NCBI RefSeq assembly: GCF_000613185.1
Contig: NZ_CCBB010000001.1
Coordinates: 2,976,001-3,040,000, forward strand
Length of the DNA: 64,000 nt
Direction of reading: 5' to 3'
Source of the DNA: Mycolicibacterium cosmeticum
GTDB lineage: Bacteria > Actinomycetota > Actinomycetes > Mycobacteriales > Mycobacteriaceae
A model generated the notes under the pieces. It saw only the letters and a program-made list of their open reading frames with translations. It was not told the DNA's origin and did not search any database. A program made the translations under genes and the position numbers. Each line of letters begins with the position of its first letter. Position 1 is the first letter of the stretch. Of the stretch, positions 42,534 to 52,094 are shown in pieces.

Positions 42534-43990
42534 TCGGCGTTTGGTGGGAACAGCTCTTCGACAGGATGACCGGCAGCGACCTGCTCGGCCACCCATCCGT
42601 CCTGAATCTCTTGTTCGAGCGCCGCGTCGGCGACCTCCTCGGCGAGCGCGGGTGGAATGACGATGACCCCGTCCCCGTCGCCGACGATGACATCCCCGGG
42701 CTGCACCGTCGCTCCACCGCAGGCGATGGTCAGATCGAAGTCCCAGGGCACGTGCCGTCGACCCAGCACAGCCGGATGGGCGCCGGCCGCGAACACCGGC
42801 AGCCCGATGGTTGCCACCGCGTCACGATCGCGCACGCCACCATCGGTGACCACACCGGCCGCTCCACGGGTTTTTGCGCGGAGCGCCAAGATGTCACCCA
42901 GCGTTCCGGATCCGGTCTCCCCGCGAGCCTCGATGACGATCACCTCACCGGGTGCGACGGCGTCGAAGGCCTTCTTCTGGGCGTTGTAGCCGCCGCCGTG
43001 AGCGGCGAACAGGTCCTCACGGTTGGGCACGAAGCGCAGCGTTCGCGCGGTCCCCACCAATTTGGTGCCCGGCGCCAGCGCGGACACCCCGTCGATCGAT
43101 ACGTTGTTCAGGCCGCGTTTGCGCAGTTGCTGCGACAAGCCCGCCACGGGCGCGGCGAGCAGTTTGCGGCGCAACTCGTCACCGAGCGCCGGAGTCCGCG
43201 TCTCGACGGCAAGGCCCGCGGCTTCGCGCGACCCCCATGCCTCGGCGCGTTGGACGTCATCGACGCTGGGCCCGGATCCCAGCTGCGGATCGAACTCGTC
43301 GGTGCCTTCGACGACGGTCGTGATCAACCGTCCCGAGGACGGAGCCCCTGCCGTCGCCGGCGCGTCGACCTCGACCTCGACCACATCACCGGGTACCACC
43401 ACGGACGAGCCCGCCGGCGTACCGATCAGGATCACGTCTTCGGGCTCGAGCGTGAAGTGCTGCGAGAGGTCGGAAATCAGTTGCGCGCAGGGGAACAGCA
43501 AGCGATCGGTCCCGTCCTGCTGTGCCAATTCACCGTTGACCCACGTCCGCACACGCAGCCCGGCGGGGTCGACCGTACGGGCGTCGATGAGGTCGGGACC
43601 CAGCGGGGTGTAACCGTCGCGTCCCTTCGACCGGACATTGGAGCCCTTGTCATTGGCGCGAAGGTCGTAGAGACCGAAGTCGTTGGCAGCGGTGACTGCG
43701 CGGACGTGGTTCCAGGCGTCCGCGATCGGTACGCGGCGAGCGCGAGTGCCGATCACCAGGGCGACCTCGCCCTCGTAGGCCAGCAACTCGGTTCCCGCCG
43801 GCCGCTCCACGGTTCCGCCACTCGCCCCGATGGAACTGGACGGTTTGAAGAAGTACGACGGATGCATCGGATGGCGCCCACGCTGCTCGGCGCGAGAGAT
43901 GAAGTTCAGGTGGATGGCGATGATCTTTCCCGGCCGAAACCGCGAGGCTGCTGGGGAGGGTTCGGTGCTGACGCTGCGGTCGGCGCTCAT
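42494..43990 (-). CDS. HpaG-type FAH hydrolase fused to an RraA-like domain
   Basis: 498 aa from ATG 43990, preceded by AAAGGAG. Residues about 20-245 are an FAH-family domain: HLNFISRAEQRG, the metal Glu pair in AYEGEVALVIG, ANDFGLYDLRAND and DVILIGTPAGS, as in HpaG isomerase/decarboxylase. Residues about 280-490 are an RraA/HMG-aldolase-like domain: GTARTLRFVP, the GDILALRAKTRGAAGVVTDGG plus VRDRD motif, and VIVGDGDGVIVIP. In the pathway it would isomerise and decarboxylate carboxymethyl-hydroxymuconate. The extra domain could supply the second activity. It is divergent from the monooxygenase gene. Confidence 0.88.
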   Translation of the reverse strand: MSADRSVSTEPSPAASRFRPGKIIAIHLNFISRAEQRGRHPMHPSYFFKPSSSIGASGGTVERPAGTELLAYEGEVALVIGTRARRVPIADAWNHVRAVTAANDFGLYDLRANDKGSNVRSKGRDGYTPLGPDLIDARTVDPAGLRVRTWVNGELAQQDGTDRLLFPCAQLISDLSQHFTLEPEDVILIGTPAGSSVVVPGDVVEVEVDAPATAGAPSSGRLITTVVEGTDEFDPQLGSGPSVDDVQRAEAWGSREAAGLAVETRTPALGDELRRKLLAAPVAGLSQQLRKRGLNNVSIDGVSALAPGTKLVGTARTLRFVPNREDLFAAHGGGYNAQKKAFDAVAPGEVIVIEARGETGSGTLGDILALRAKTRGAAGVVTDGGVRDRDAVATIGLPVFAAGAHPAVLGRRHVPWDFDLTIACGGATVQPGDVIVGDGDGVIVIPPALAEEVADAALEQEIQDGWVAEQVAAGHPVEELFPPNAEWKQRFTQWRENQ

Positions 43991-44015
43991 GCTGCTCCTT
44001 TCGACCGGTGGTTGC

Positions 44016-44034
44016 ATCGTATTCGAAATCGTAT
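44016..44034. promoter_or_regulatory. Candidate operator in the divergent hpaG/monooxygenase region
   Basis: A direct repeat ATCGTAT occurs at 44016-44022 and 44028-44034, with ATTCGAAAT between. The region is AT-richer than its surroundings and sits between two divergent pathway genes, so it is a reasonable binding place for the GntR regulator. No protein is known to bind this pattern from my knowledge. Confidence 0.35.
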
Positions 44035-44183
44035 ATCATCTGTGACGTAGGTCGCAAGCCATGGAAAGCACGCACCACCCCACCTCGGGCGCCACGTGCG
44101 CGCCGCAACTCCATATCGCCCACGGGGCCGGACCGCGATGCCGTTCCCGCGCTTGTATCCACCACGAGTATCTAAGGCTGACA

Positions 44184-46094
44184 ATGCAATTCCACCACCA
44201 CGGTTACGTTTCCGGAGACCCCCGTGTGCAGCCGGCAGCTGGCGTGGGAATCGACCGTGAGGACGACCTCCCCGACCGCGTCGACGTCCTCATCGTCGGA
44301 ACCGGACCGGCCGGCATGATCGCCGCCGCTCAACTGTCGCAATTCGCGGGGATCAACACGCGCATCGTCGAACGGCGACCCGGACGGTTGGCCATCGGAC
44401 AAGCCGACGGGATTCAGGCTCGCAGTGTCGAGACGTTCCAAGCCTTCGGATTCGCCGAACGCATCATCGCCGAGGCCTACCGAATCACTCAGATGGCCTT
44501 CTGGAAACCGGATCCGCAGGATCCCTCACGGATCGTGCGCACGGCGCGAGCGGAAGACGACCCGAGCGGCATCAGTGAATTCCCTCACCTGATCGTCAAC
44601 CAGGCGCGGGTACTGGACTACTTCGCCGAGGTGATGGCCAACTCGCCGACCCGGATGCGGCCCGACTACGGCCTGGAATTCCGCAGCCTTCGCGTCGACG
44701 ATGACGGTGAGTACCCGGTGGCCGTGACCTTGGCCCACACCTCGGGTGCGCGTCAGGGTGACTTGCGCACCGTTCATGCCAAGTATGTTGTAGGTGCCGA
44801 CGGCGCCCGCAGCGCCGTGCGCGATTCTATCGGATGTATACCCCAAGGCGACAAGGCGTTTCACGCGTGGGGGGTGATGGATGCACTCGCCGTGACGGAC
44901 TTTCCCGATATCCGCACCAAGTGCGCCATCCAGTCCGGCGGTGGGGGCAATATCCTGTTGATCCCGCGTGAAGGCGGGTACCTGTTCCGGATGTATGTCG
45001 ACCTGGGCGAGGTCCCCGAGGACGACAACGGCAAGATCCGCAACACCGGCATCGAACAGATCATCGCCCAAGCTAACGAAATCCTGCAGCCCTATACGCT
45101 CGACGTTCGAAACGTGGCCTGGCACAGCGTGTACGAAGTCGGGCATCGGGTCGCCGATCGGTTCGACGACGTTCCGCCCGAAGCGGTCGGCATGCGGCAG
45201 CCGCGAGTGTTCATCACCGGCGACGCGTGCCACACCCACAGCGCGAAAGCCGGTCAGGGCATGAACGTTTCCATGCAAGACGGGTTCAATATCGCCTGGA
45301 AGCTCGCCCACGTCCTGGAAGGACGCAGTCCTGAAACGCTTCTCGCGACCTACAACAGTGAACGTCAAGTGATTGCACAGAACCTGATCGACTTCGATAA
45401 GCAGTGGTCGAACATGATGGCCAAGCGTCCGGAGGACTTCGATTCACCCTCCGAGCTGGAGGACTTCTACGTCAAGACCGCCGAGTTCCCCGCAGGGTTC
45501 ATGACCCAATACGCACCGTCGATCATCGTCGCCGAGTCGAACCACCAACACCTGGCACCGGGCTTTCCCCTCGGCAAACGCTTCAAGTCGGCCCCGGTGG
45601 TTCGCGTTGCCGACGGCAACCCTGTCCATCTCGGGCACCACCACCGCGCCGATGGGCGCTGGCGCATCTACGCTTTCGCCGCAGCACAGGGCACCGCGGC
45701 GCTCGACGAATGGGCGGACTGGCTGGTCACGGCCCCCGAGTCGCCGGTCATCGCGTACACGCCAAAGGACTCCGACATCGACAGTGTCTTCGACGTCAAG
45801 GTCGTCTATCAGCAGGACCACACGCAGGTCGATCTGGCGACCGTTCCGACGACGTTCCTGCCCCGGGTCGGCCCGCTGCATCTCGTGGATTACGAAAAGG
45901 TCTATGCCGCCCAGCCGGGGTCCGACATCTTCGAGGAGCGCCAGATCGACCGCAGCGGTGTCATTGTGGTCGTCCGGCCCGACCAGTATGTCGGGCACGT
46001 GGTGCCGCTGACCGCGACGGCGGAACTGGCCGACTTTTTCGCCAACATCTTCATTCCTCAACACACCACCTGTCTGTCGAAGGACCATGCATGA
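44184..46094 (+). CDS. FAD-dependent aromatic monooxygenase (phenol/3-hydroxybenzoate hydroxylase type)
   Basis: 636 aa from ATG 44184, preceded by AAGG; the frame runs upstream to 44061 without support. FAD motifs are intact: VLIVGTGPAGMIAAAQL (GxGxxG), VVGADGARSAVRD (DG), and FITGDACHTHSAKAGQGMN (GD). A C-terminal thioredoxin-like domain gives the length typical of PheA/MobA enzymes. It uses NADPH and oxygen to add an ortho hydroxyl group. No HpaBC genes are present, so it probably converts 4-hydroxyphenylacetate (or a related phenol) to homoprotocatechuate. Confidence 0.85.
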   Translation: MQFHHHGYVSGDPRVQPAAGVGIDREDDLPDRVDVLIVGTGPAGMIAAAQLSQFAGINTRIVERRPGRLAIGQADGIQARSVETFQAFGFAERIIAEAYRITQMAFWKPDPQDPSRIVRTARAEDDPSGISEFPHLIVNQARVLDYFAEVMANSPTRMRPDYGLEFRSLRVDDDGEYPVAVTLAHTSGARQGDLRTVHAKYVVGADGARSAVRDSIGCIPQGDKAFHAWGVMDALAVTDFPDIRTKCAIQSGGGGNILLIPREGGYLFRMYVDLGEVPEDDNGKIRNTGIEQIIAQANEILQPYTLDVRNVAWHSVYEVGHRVADRFDDVPPEAVGMRQPRVFITGDACHTHSAKAGQGMNVSMQDGFNIAWKLAHVLEGRSPETLLATYNSERQVIAQNLIDFDKQWSNMMAKRPEDFDSPSELEDFYVKTAEFPAGFMTQYAPSIIVAESNHQHLAPGFPLGKRFKSAPVVRVADGNPVHLGHHHRADGRWRIYAFAAAQGTAALDEWADWLVTAPESPVIAYTPKDSDIDSVFDVKVVYQQDHTQVDLATVPTTFLPRVGPLHLVDYEKVYAAQPGSDIFEERQIDRSGVIVVVRPDQYVGHVVPLTATAELADFFANIFIPQHTTCLSKDHA

Positions 46095-47563
46095 CCGCCA
46101 TCCGGGATCACGACCTGCTCGCCACCGTTCCGCACGAATTACTCATCGGTGGTGCCTGGCGCCCCTCGGCTTCGCGCGCGACGCTCGCCGTGAGCGACCC
46201 CGCCACCGGTGAGACGATCAAGCAGATAGCCGATGCCACGCCTGCCGACGGGCTCGCCGCCCTACAGGCGGCCGACCAGGCGGCCGAGCAGTGGGCCGAT
46301 ACCAGCGCGCGTCAGCGCGCCGACATCCTGCGCTCTGCCTTCGATCTGGTGCAAGACCGCAAGGAAGACTTCGCACTGCTGATGAGCCTGGAGATGGGCA
46401 AGCCACTGGCCGAGGCCCGCGGTGAGGTTGCCTACGGCAGCGAGTTCCTGCGCTGGTTCAGCGAAGAGGTGACACGGATTCACGGTCGCTACGGCGCCAA
46501 TCCTGAAGGCACGGGGCGCATGATCGTCACGCAACATCCTGTGGGCCCGTGCTTCCTCATCACGCCGTGGAATTTTCCGCTGGCCATGGCAACTCGCAAG
46601 ATCGCGCCCGCGCTGGCCGCGGGGTGCACGGTCGTGGTCAAGCCGGCAGCGCTCACGCCGCTGACCACGTTGTTATTGGCCGATGTCTTCCTGCAGGCGG
46701 GCCTACCCAACGGGGTGCTCAACGTCGTCACCACGTCGAAGTCCTCCGCGTTGTCAGCGCCGATCATCGCCGACCCGCGGTTGCGAAAGCTGTCCTTCAC
46801 CGGCTCCACGCCCGTGGGTCAGCGGCTGCTCGAGCAGGCCGCCAAGGGAGTACTGAGAACATCGATGGAGTTGGGCGGCAACGCACCGTTTCTCGTCTTC
46901 GACGACGCCGACATCGACAAGGCGGTCGAAGGGGCCATTGCGGCGAAGTTCCGCAACATCGGGCAGGCCTGCACCGCAGCCAACCGCTTCATCGTCCATC
47001 GGTCCGTCGTCGAAGATTTCACCAAGCGGGTGACCGCGAAGGTCGACGAATTCATCGTCGGCCGGGGTACTGATCCGGGCGTGACGATCGGACCACTGAT
47101 CGACGAGGACGCCGTCACCAAGGCGGAGGCGTTGGTCGCCGACGCGGTCGACCGTGGTGCCACCATCACCACCGGGGGAACCCGCATCGACGGCATCGGC
47201 ACCTTCTTCGCGCCGACCGTGATCACCAACGTGACTGCGGGTAGCGACATCTTGCGTGAGGAGATCTTCGGCCCGGTGCTCGCTATCGCCGCATTCGACG
47301 ACGAGGAAGAAGCGGTTGCGCTGGCCAACGACACGGAATACGGGCTCGTTGCCTACGTCTACACCGAGGATCTGCGCCGGGGACAGCGCATGATCGAGCG
47401 CATCAAGACCGGGATGATGGGCCTGAACATCGGTGTGGTGTCGAATGCCGCGGCACCTTTCGGTGGGTGGAAATTGTCGGGCCTCGGCAGAGAGGGCGGC
47501 GTCGAGGGCATCCACGAGTATCTGCAGACCAAATACACCCTCACCCCGAACCCTTTCGTCTGA
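46091..47563 (+). CDS. Succinate-semialdehyde-type aldehyde dehydrogenase
   Basis: 490 aa. Its start overlaps the monooxygenase stop by ATGA. Catalytic Asn in TPWNFPLAM, Glu in MELGGNAP, Cys in [11 protein letters not shown]. The lead-in [11 protein letters not shown] and [15 protein letters not shown] are typical of GabD-like enzymes. HpaI releases succinic semialdehyde, which this enzyme would take to succinate. It could equally oxidise the aryl-acetaldehyde from the next gene, the copper amine oxidase. Confidence 0.87.
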   Translation: MTAIRDHDLLATVPHELLIGGAWRPSASRATLAVSDPATGETIKQIADATPADGLAALQAADQAAEQWADTSARQRADILRSAFDLVQDRKEDFALLMSLEMGKPLAEARGEVAYGSEFLRWFSEEVTRIHGRYGANPEGTGRMIVTQHPVGPCFLITPWNFPLAMATRKIAPALAAGCTVVVKPAALTPLTTLLLADVFLQAGLPNGVLNVVTTSKSSALSAPIIADPRLRKLSFTGSTPVGQRLLEQAAKGVLRTSMELGGNAPFLVFDDADIDKAVEGAIAAKFRNIGQACTAANRFIVHRSVVEDFTKRVTAKVDEFIVGRGTDPGVTIGPLIDEDAVTKAEALVADAVDRGATITTGGTRIDGIGTFFAPTVITNVTAGSDILREEIFGPVLAIAAFDDEEEAVALANDTEYGLVAYVYTEDLRRGQRMIERIKTGMMGLNIGVVSNAAAPFGGWKLSGLGREGGVEGIHEYLQTKYTLTPNPFV

Positions 47564-47577
47564 CAGGACTGCTACTG

Positions 47578-49503
47578 ATGGACACCCTCGCGCCACGGAA
47601 CACCCACCCGCTCGCCATGGCCACACCCGACGAGATTCTGGATGTGCGCCGAATCCTGTCCGAGGAAGGGTTGTTTCACGCGACATCGCGGATTGCCTAC
47701 CTCGGACTCGAGGAACCCACGCCGGCGGAGCTGAGATCTGGAGCAGTCGAGCGTCGGTTCCGGGTAATGATCCAAGACGTTCAGAACGGCACCGGAGTCG
47801 ATGCCGTCGTGTCGACCGATGCCGAGGTCGTCATATCGTCGAAAACACTGAATGCCGCTGTGGATGGACAGCTCCCGGTCTTGGAAGAGGAATTCGAGGC
47901 CGTCGAACGCATCCTGGCCACCGATGCCAGGTGGCAGAAGGCGTTGGCGGCACGCGGGTTGGATATCGCGCGCGTTCGGGTGGCGCCTCTGTCTGCGGGC
48001 GTCTTCGACTATCCGGGCGAATCCGGACGCCGGATATTGCGGGGGTTGGCCTTCCGACAGGACCATCCTGCCGACCATGCCTGGGCTCACCCTGTCGATG
48101 GTCTCGTCGCCTTCGTCGACGTCATCGAACGTGTCGTCCTCGATGTCATCGACCTGGGGCCGGTGCCCATCCCCGAAGCGTCGGGCAATTTCGACGATCC
48201 CGAGGTCACCGGACCTCCGCGAACCACGCAGAAGCCGATCGAGATCGCCCAACCACACGGCCCCAGCTTCACGCTCGACGGCAACGTGCTGTCGTGGGAG
48301 AAGTGGCAGGTGCGCGTCACGTTCGATGCGCGCGAGGGTGTCGTTCTCCATCAGTTGGGCTTCACCGACGACGGCAAACTGCGGCCGATCATCTTCCGAG
48401 CGTCGGTAGCTGAGATGGTGGTGCCGTATGCAGATCCCTCCCCGATCCGAAGCTGGCAGAACTACTTCGACACCGGTGAGTACCTGATCGGCCAGATGGC
48501 CAATAGCCTGCAGCTGGGGTGCGATTGCCTCGGTGACATCACCTACCTCGATGCTGTGGTCGCCGACCAGTTCGGCCATCCCCGCACGATTACCAACGCG
48601 ATCTGTATCCACGAAGAGGACTACGGCATTCTGTGGAAGCATCGTGATGACTGGGCGGGCTCGTCCGCAGTGAGACGTCAACGGCGACTGGTGATCTCGT
48701 TCTTCACGACACTCGGCAACTATGACTACGGCTTCTACTGGTATCTCTACCTCGACGGCACCATCGAGCTCCAGGTCAAAGCGACGGGCGTCGTCTTCAC
48801 CGCTGCCTACCCAGGTCCAGGGCGTACGGAGAACCCGTATGCGGCCGAACTCGCCCCCGGACTGGGGGCACCGTTCCATCAGCACCTGTTCTGCGCCCGC
48901 CTGCACATGCAGGTCGACGGCGACGAGAACACCGTGGTTGAGAAGAACGTGTGTCGTCTCCCGATCGGAGAGGACAATCCGCGGGGCAATGCGTGGGCGC
49001 TGTCTGAAACCCCACTGCGCACGGAAAGCGAAGCGCAACGGATGGCGGATCGCTCGGCCGGACGGACATGGAGCATCGGCAATTCCCACAAGCACAACGC
49101 CGTCGGAAAGCCGGTGGCCTACAGTCTGCATCCCGAAGGCAATCCGCTACTTCTCGCCGCCGACGAGTCATCGATCGCGCGTCGGGCGACTTTCGCCACC
49201 AAACACCTATGGGTCACTCCGTTCGAGAAGTCCGAGCGCTACCCGACGGGCGACTACGTCAACCAGCACGCGGGGGGCGCCGGTTTGCCCTCGTTCGTTG
49301 CGGGTGATCGTTGCGTCGAGAACACAGCCCTGGTGGTCTGGCATACCTTCGGCCTGACGCATACCCCGCGTCCAGAGGACTGGCCGATCATGCCCGTCGA
49401 CTACACCGGTTTTGTGCTGAAGCCCTCGGGCTTCTTCGATCGCAACCCGACGCTGGACGTGCCCGCGTCCGGTTCCCACTGCGTGGGGCACCCCCCGGTG
49501 TGA
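47578..49503 (+). CDS. TPQ copper amine oxidase
   Basis: 641 aa from ATG 47578, 15 bases after the ALDH stop, with AGGA about ten bases ahead. The TPQ tyrosine is Tyr382 in LGNYDYG, the catalytic base Asp298 in YFDTGEY, and the copper ligands His434/His436 (FHQHLF) and His595 (LTHTPRPE). Tyr382 and Asp298 have the same numbers as in Arthrobacter globiformis phenylethylamine oxidase. It deaminates primary aromatic amines to aldehydes with ammonia and hydrogen peroxide. No signal peptide, so cytoplasmic. Copper supply could link it to the copper region upstream. Confidence 0.95.
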   Translation: MDTLAPRNTHPLAMATPDEILDVRRILSEEGLFHATSRIAYLGLEEPTPAELRSGAVERRFRVMIQDVQNGTGVDAVVSTDAEVVISSKTLNAAVDGQLPVLEEEFEAVERILATDARWQKALAARGLDIARVRVAPLSAGVFDYPGESGRRILRGLAFRQDHPADHAWAHPVDGLVAFVDVIERVVLDVIDLGPVPIPEASGNFDDPEVTGPPRTTQKPIEIAQPHGPSFTLDGNVLSWEKWQVRVTFDAREGVVLHQLGFTDDGKLRPIIFRASVAEMVVPYADPSPIRSWQNYFDTGEYLIGQMANSLQLGCDCLGDITYLDAVVADQFGHPRTITNAICIHEEDYGILWKHRDDWAGSSAVRRQRRLVISFFTTLGNYDYGFYWYLYLDGTIELQVKATGVVFTAAYPGPGRTENPYAAELAPGLGAPFHQHLFCARLHMQVDGDENTVVEKNVCRLPIGEDNPRGNAWALSETPLRTESEAQRMADRSAGRTWSIGNSHKHNAVGKPVAYSLHPEGNPLLLAADESSIARRATFATKHLWVTPFEKSERYPTGDYVNQHAGGAGLPSFVAGDRCVENTALVVWHTFGLTHTPRPEDWPIMPVDYTGFVLKPSGFFDRNPTLDVPASGSHCVGHPPV

Positions 49504-49640
49504 GCAAAGATGATGCGTTGCCGAAGGCGTTCGCGCTCAGCGGTTGATCGACCGAAGCAGTCGGACGGTATTCACGGCCGGCGCGATTCGCGGTGCTGCG
49601 GTCAGCCGGCCAGGCGATCGAAGACGGTCACCTCACACGC
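49504..49640. other. Gap after the copper amine oxidase
   Basis: 137 bases without a gene and with no obvious terminator hairpin. It marks the right end of the amine pathway cluster. Confidence 0.3.
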
Positions 49641-49910
49641 TCATCGCTCACCGATGGTGGCACCAAGCCGGCGGGCGACGGTCTCACACGCGAGCCTGGC
49701 CGTGGATTGTAACTCTTCGGCTGACATTCCCCCGCGGCTGAGCACCGCGAGGGACTGCGTGATGCCCACGACGTAGGTGGCCAGTTCGTCCAGCATTTCC
49801 TTGTCGGGTTGGGCGGGTTCGAGAGCTGATCTGACTCGTGAGTGTTGCGCGCGCAGCATCTCCCGAACGTGTTCCGCTGTGTCCGCTTCTAACGGCCACA
49901 ACCCGGCCAA
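49641..49910 (-). pseudogene. C-terminal fragment of a TetR-type regulator
   Basis: 89 codons reading DELATYVVGITQSLAVLSRG, then SAEELQSTARLACETV, the last two helices of a TetR ligand domain. No DNA-binding HTH is found upstream: the next frame to the right is broken and the amidohydrolase gene begins at 49966. Likely the stump of a lost regulator. Confidence 0.5.
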
Positions 49911-49965
49911 ACCGAGCCCCCCACATCATCGAACGTCCCTAGTCACAGCTCAAAGGAGCCCACCC

Positions 49966-50902
49966 ATGGTCGTTTCACCGAAACGGATCGACGTGCACAC
50001 CCATTACGTCCCGCCGTTCTGGGGCGAATCACTGCACGAACACGGTGGCGATCCCTCCGGCTGGACGCTGCCGTCGTGGGATCCCGACACCCACCGGCGA
50101 TTCATGGCAGACAACGGGATCGCCACGAGCATCCTGTCGCTGACGGCACCGAGTGTGGTGGGATGGCCCGACGACGAGCGCCGCGCGATGGCTCGCAGGG
50201 TCAACGAGTACAGCACGGCACTCGTGACCGAGCAGCCCGAGGCGTTCGGTTACTTCGCGACACTGCCGCTCCCCGACGTCGACGGTGCCGTCACAGAGGC
50301 CTGCTTCGCACTCGACGAACTCCACGCCGACGGCGTGGTCCTGCTCAGCAGTTACGACGACGTGTATCTCGGCGACACGCGGCTGGCGCCGCTGTGGAGC
50401 GCTCTCGATGAGCGCTCCGCAGTCGTGTTCGTCCATCCCGGGCATCCGTCGATCGCAACGCTGCCCGGCGTGCCGGGCCCGCTGGTGGACTATCCGTTCG
50501 AATCGACCCGCACCGCAGTGCACATGGTGTTCAACGGGATTCACGACATGTATCCCGGCGTCAAGATCGTTCTGTCGCACGCCGGCGGTTTCCTGCCGTA
50601 TGCGGTGACGCGATTCTGTCTGCTGCAAGCGGAGCTCGACCCGCAAGGCCCTCCGGCGGACGACCTGGAAGGGAAGTTCAAGCGCTTCTACTTCGATACC
50701 GCACTGTCGTCCAGCGCATACGCCCTTCCGAGCTTCCTGGCCTTCGCCGATCCCCGCCCGCATCCTGTACGGCAGCGACTTCCCCTACGCCCCGGCTGTG
50801 GTGGGAACACGGTTCACCGAGTTACTCGATGCCGGAATCGGTGATCGAGCCGCGGCGATCAATCGCGAGAATGCGGTGGCGCTGTTCCCGCGCCTCGCTT
50901 GA
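49966..50902 (+). pseudogene. Amidohydrolase 2 (ACMSD-like), frameshifted
   Basis: The start ATG 49966 follows AAAGGAG. The N-terminal metal motif DVHTHYVPP, the mid His in FVHPGHPS and HAGGFLP near residue 205 mark the ACMSD/amidohydrolase-2 family of decarboxylases and hydrolases. After FLAFADP the frame shifts; the expected end (RILYGSDFPYAPAVVG, with the catalytic Asp, and AINRENAVALFPRLA) continues in another frame to the stop at 50902. An extra C in CCCC at 50752-50755 explains it. As read, the catalytic Asp is lost. Confidence 0.82.
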
Positions 50903-51036
50903 CGTTCGGCCGGCCGCGGGTCATCGCGTACCGGCGGTCCCGGTGTGCCGGGGGGCCGACTTGTTCCCCCCTTCGGCAGCGATTCAGGGTCGACACTGGC
51001 CGTCGACACGAAGAGACAGCCGGGAAGGCGTACACC

Positions 51037-51966
51037 ATGACCACAGCGCACGATGCCGATGTCCACCACGGTCGGGCCTGGGTCGATGCGGACGAGTCGG
51101 TTCGCATCGGCTATACCGTCGCCACGCCACCAGAACCGACCATGACGGTCGTGCTCCTGCACGGCGCGCCGCAAACCCGCTACGAGTGGCGCAAGGTCAT
51201 GATGCCGCTCGCGGCCGCCGGTTACCGGGTGATCATGCCCGACTATCGCGGTGCCGGCGCATCGGACAAACCGCGCGACGGCTACGACAAATGGACCATG
51301 GCCGGTGATATCCACACTCTTGTGCGGGAGAAGCTGGGAGTAGCGGAGCCCATCTCGCTTGTCGGGCACGACCTCGGCTCGACGCTGGCGCTGAGTTTTG
51401 CCCTGCGTTACCGCGCCGACGTCGTCAGCGTCACCTTCATGGAAGCTCCGCTTCCGGGCACTGACTACTACCGACGGCGCATGGCTCAGAAATCGGCGTG
51501 GCAGTTCTCCTTTCATGCCAATCCGGACATCGCGGTGTACCTCACGCACGGACGTGAACGTTGGTACATCAACCGCTTCTTCGACGAGCTGGCCTACCAG
51601 CCGGACGCGATCTCCATTGCGGATCTTGATGTATACGCCCGCGCGTACGAGGCCCCGGGCGCCATGCGGGCAATGTGTGAGGTCTACCGCGAGCTCGACC
51701 GCGACGCCGAGGACAATCGCGCCGCGCTGCGCGAACAAGGCAAGCTCACCGTCCCGGTGCTGGCTTCCGGAGGTGCTACCAATCCGCTCGCGCAGAACTT
51801 CCGGGAAATGTGCGAAGAGATCGCCGATTCGGTGACAAGCCAGCTCGTACCGGACTGCGGCCACTGGGTGCCCGAGGAGCAGCCCGAGTACTTCACCAAC
51901 ATGTTCTGCGAATTCGACGCGGCCGCTCGGGCCCGATCGCTTGCGGTTGATCGGCCGCCGAAGTAG
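51037..51966 (+). CDS. Alpha/beta-hydrolase, epoxide hydrolase-like
   Basis: 309 aa from ATG 51037, preceded by GGGAAGG. Motifs: HGAPQTRYEW oxyanion region (HGxP), YRGAGASDKP, and the Asp nucleophile in GHDLGSTLAL, as in epoxide hydrolases and haloalkane dehalogenases. Later LVPDCGHWVPEEQPE carries the His. The substrate is unknown. It follows the amidohydrolase on the same strand. Confidence 0.85.
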   Translation: MTTAHDADVHHGRAWVDADESVRIGYTVATPPEPTMTVVLLHGAPQTRYEWRKVMMPLAAAGYRVIMPDYRGAGASDKPRDGYDKWTMAGDIHTLVREKLGVAEPISLVGHDLGSTLALSFALRYRADVVSVTFMEAPLPGTDYYRRRMAQKSAWQFSFHANPDIAVYLTHGRERWYINRFFDELAYQPDAISIADLDVYARAYEAPGAMRAMCEVYRELDRDAEDNRAALREQGKLTVPVLASGGATNPLAQNFREMCEEIADSVTSQLVPDCGHWVPEEQPEYFTNMFCEFDAAARARSLAVDRPPK

Positions 51967-51988
51967 GGGGGTGTATTACTCCCCCCTA
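51964..51988 (+). terminator. GC-rich hairpin at the hydrolase stop codon
   Basis: TAGGGGGG and CCCCCCTA form an 8-bp stem with a 9-base loop, beginning at the stop codon itself. There is no T-tract, so it may be a weak terminator or, given its place before the aldo/keto reductase gene, an operator. Confidence 0.4.
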
Positions 51989-52094
51989 GACCCGCCGACC
52001 CCCACCTAACGTGGCGGCAGTGGCGCTGGTCGGTCCGTGAACACAAGGGTCCGTAAGTCACATCGGGAACATAGAAGTGGAGGTAGGTGTCACG

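Noticed and set aside
42566..44050. 494-codon + strand open frame over the HpaG-RraA gene
   Set aside because: Antisense shadow of a well-supported gene; no domain pattern.
47572..49131. Long minus-strand open frame (519 codons) over the copper amine oxidase
   Set aside because: It is the antisense shadow of a gene with verified active-site residues; the translated sequence is rich in Arg, His and Gly and has no family pattern.
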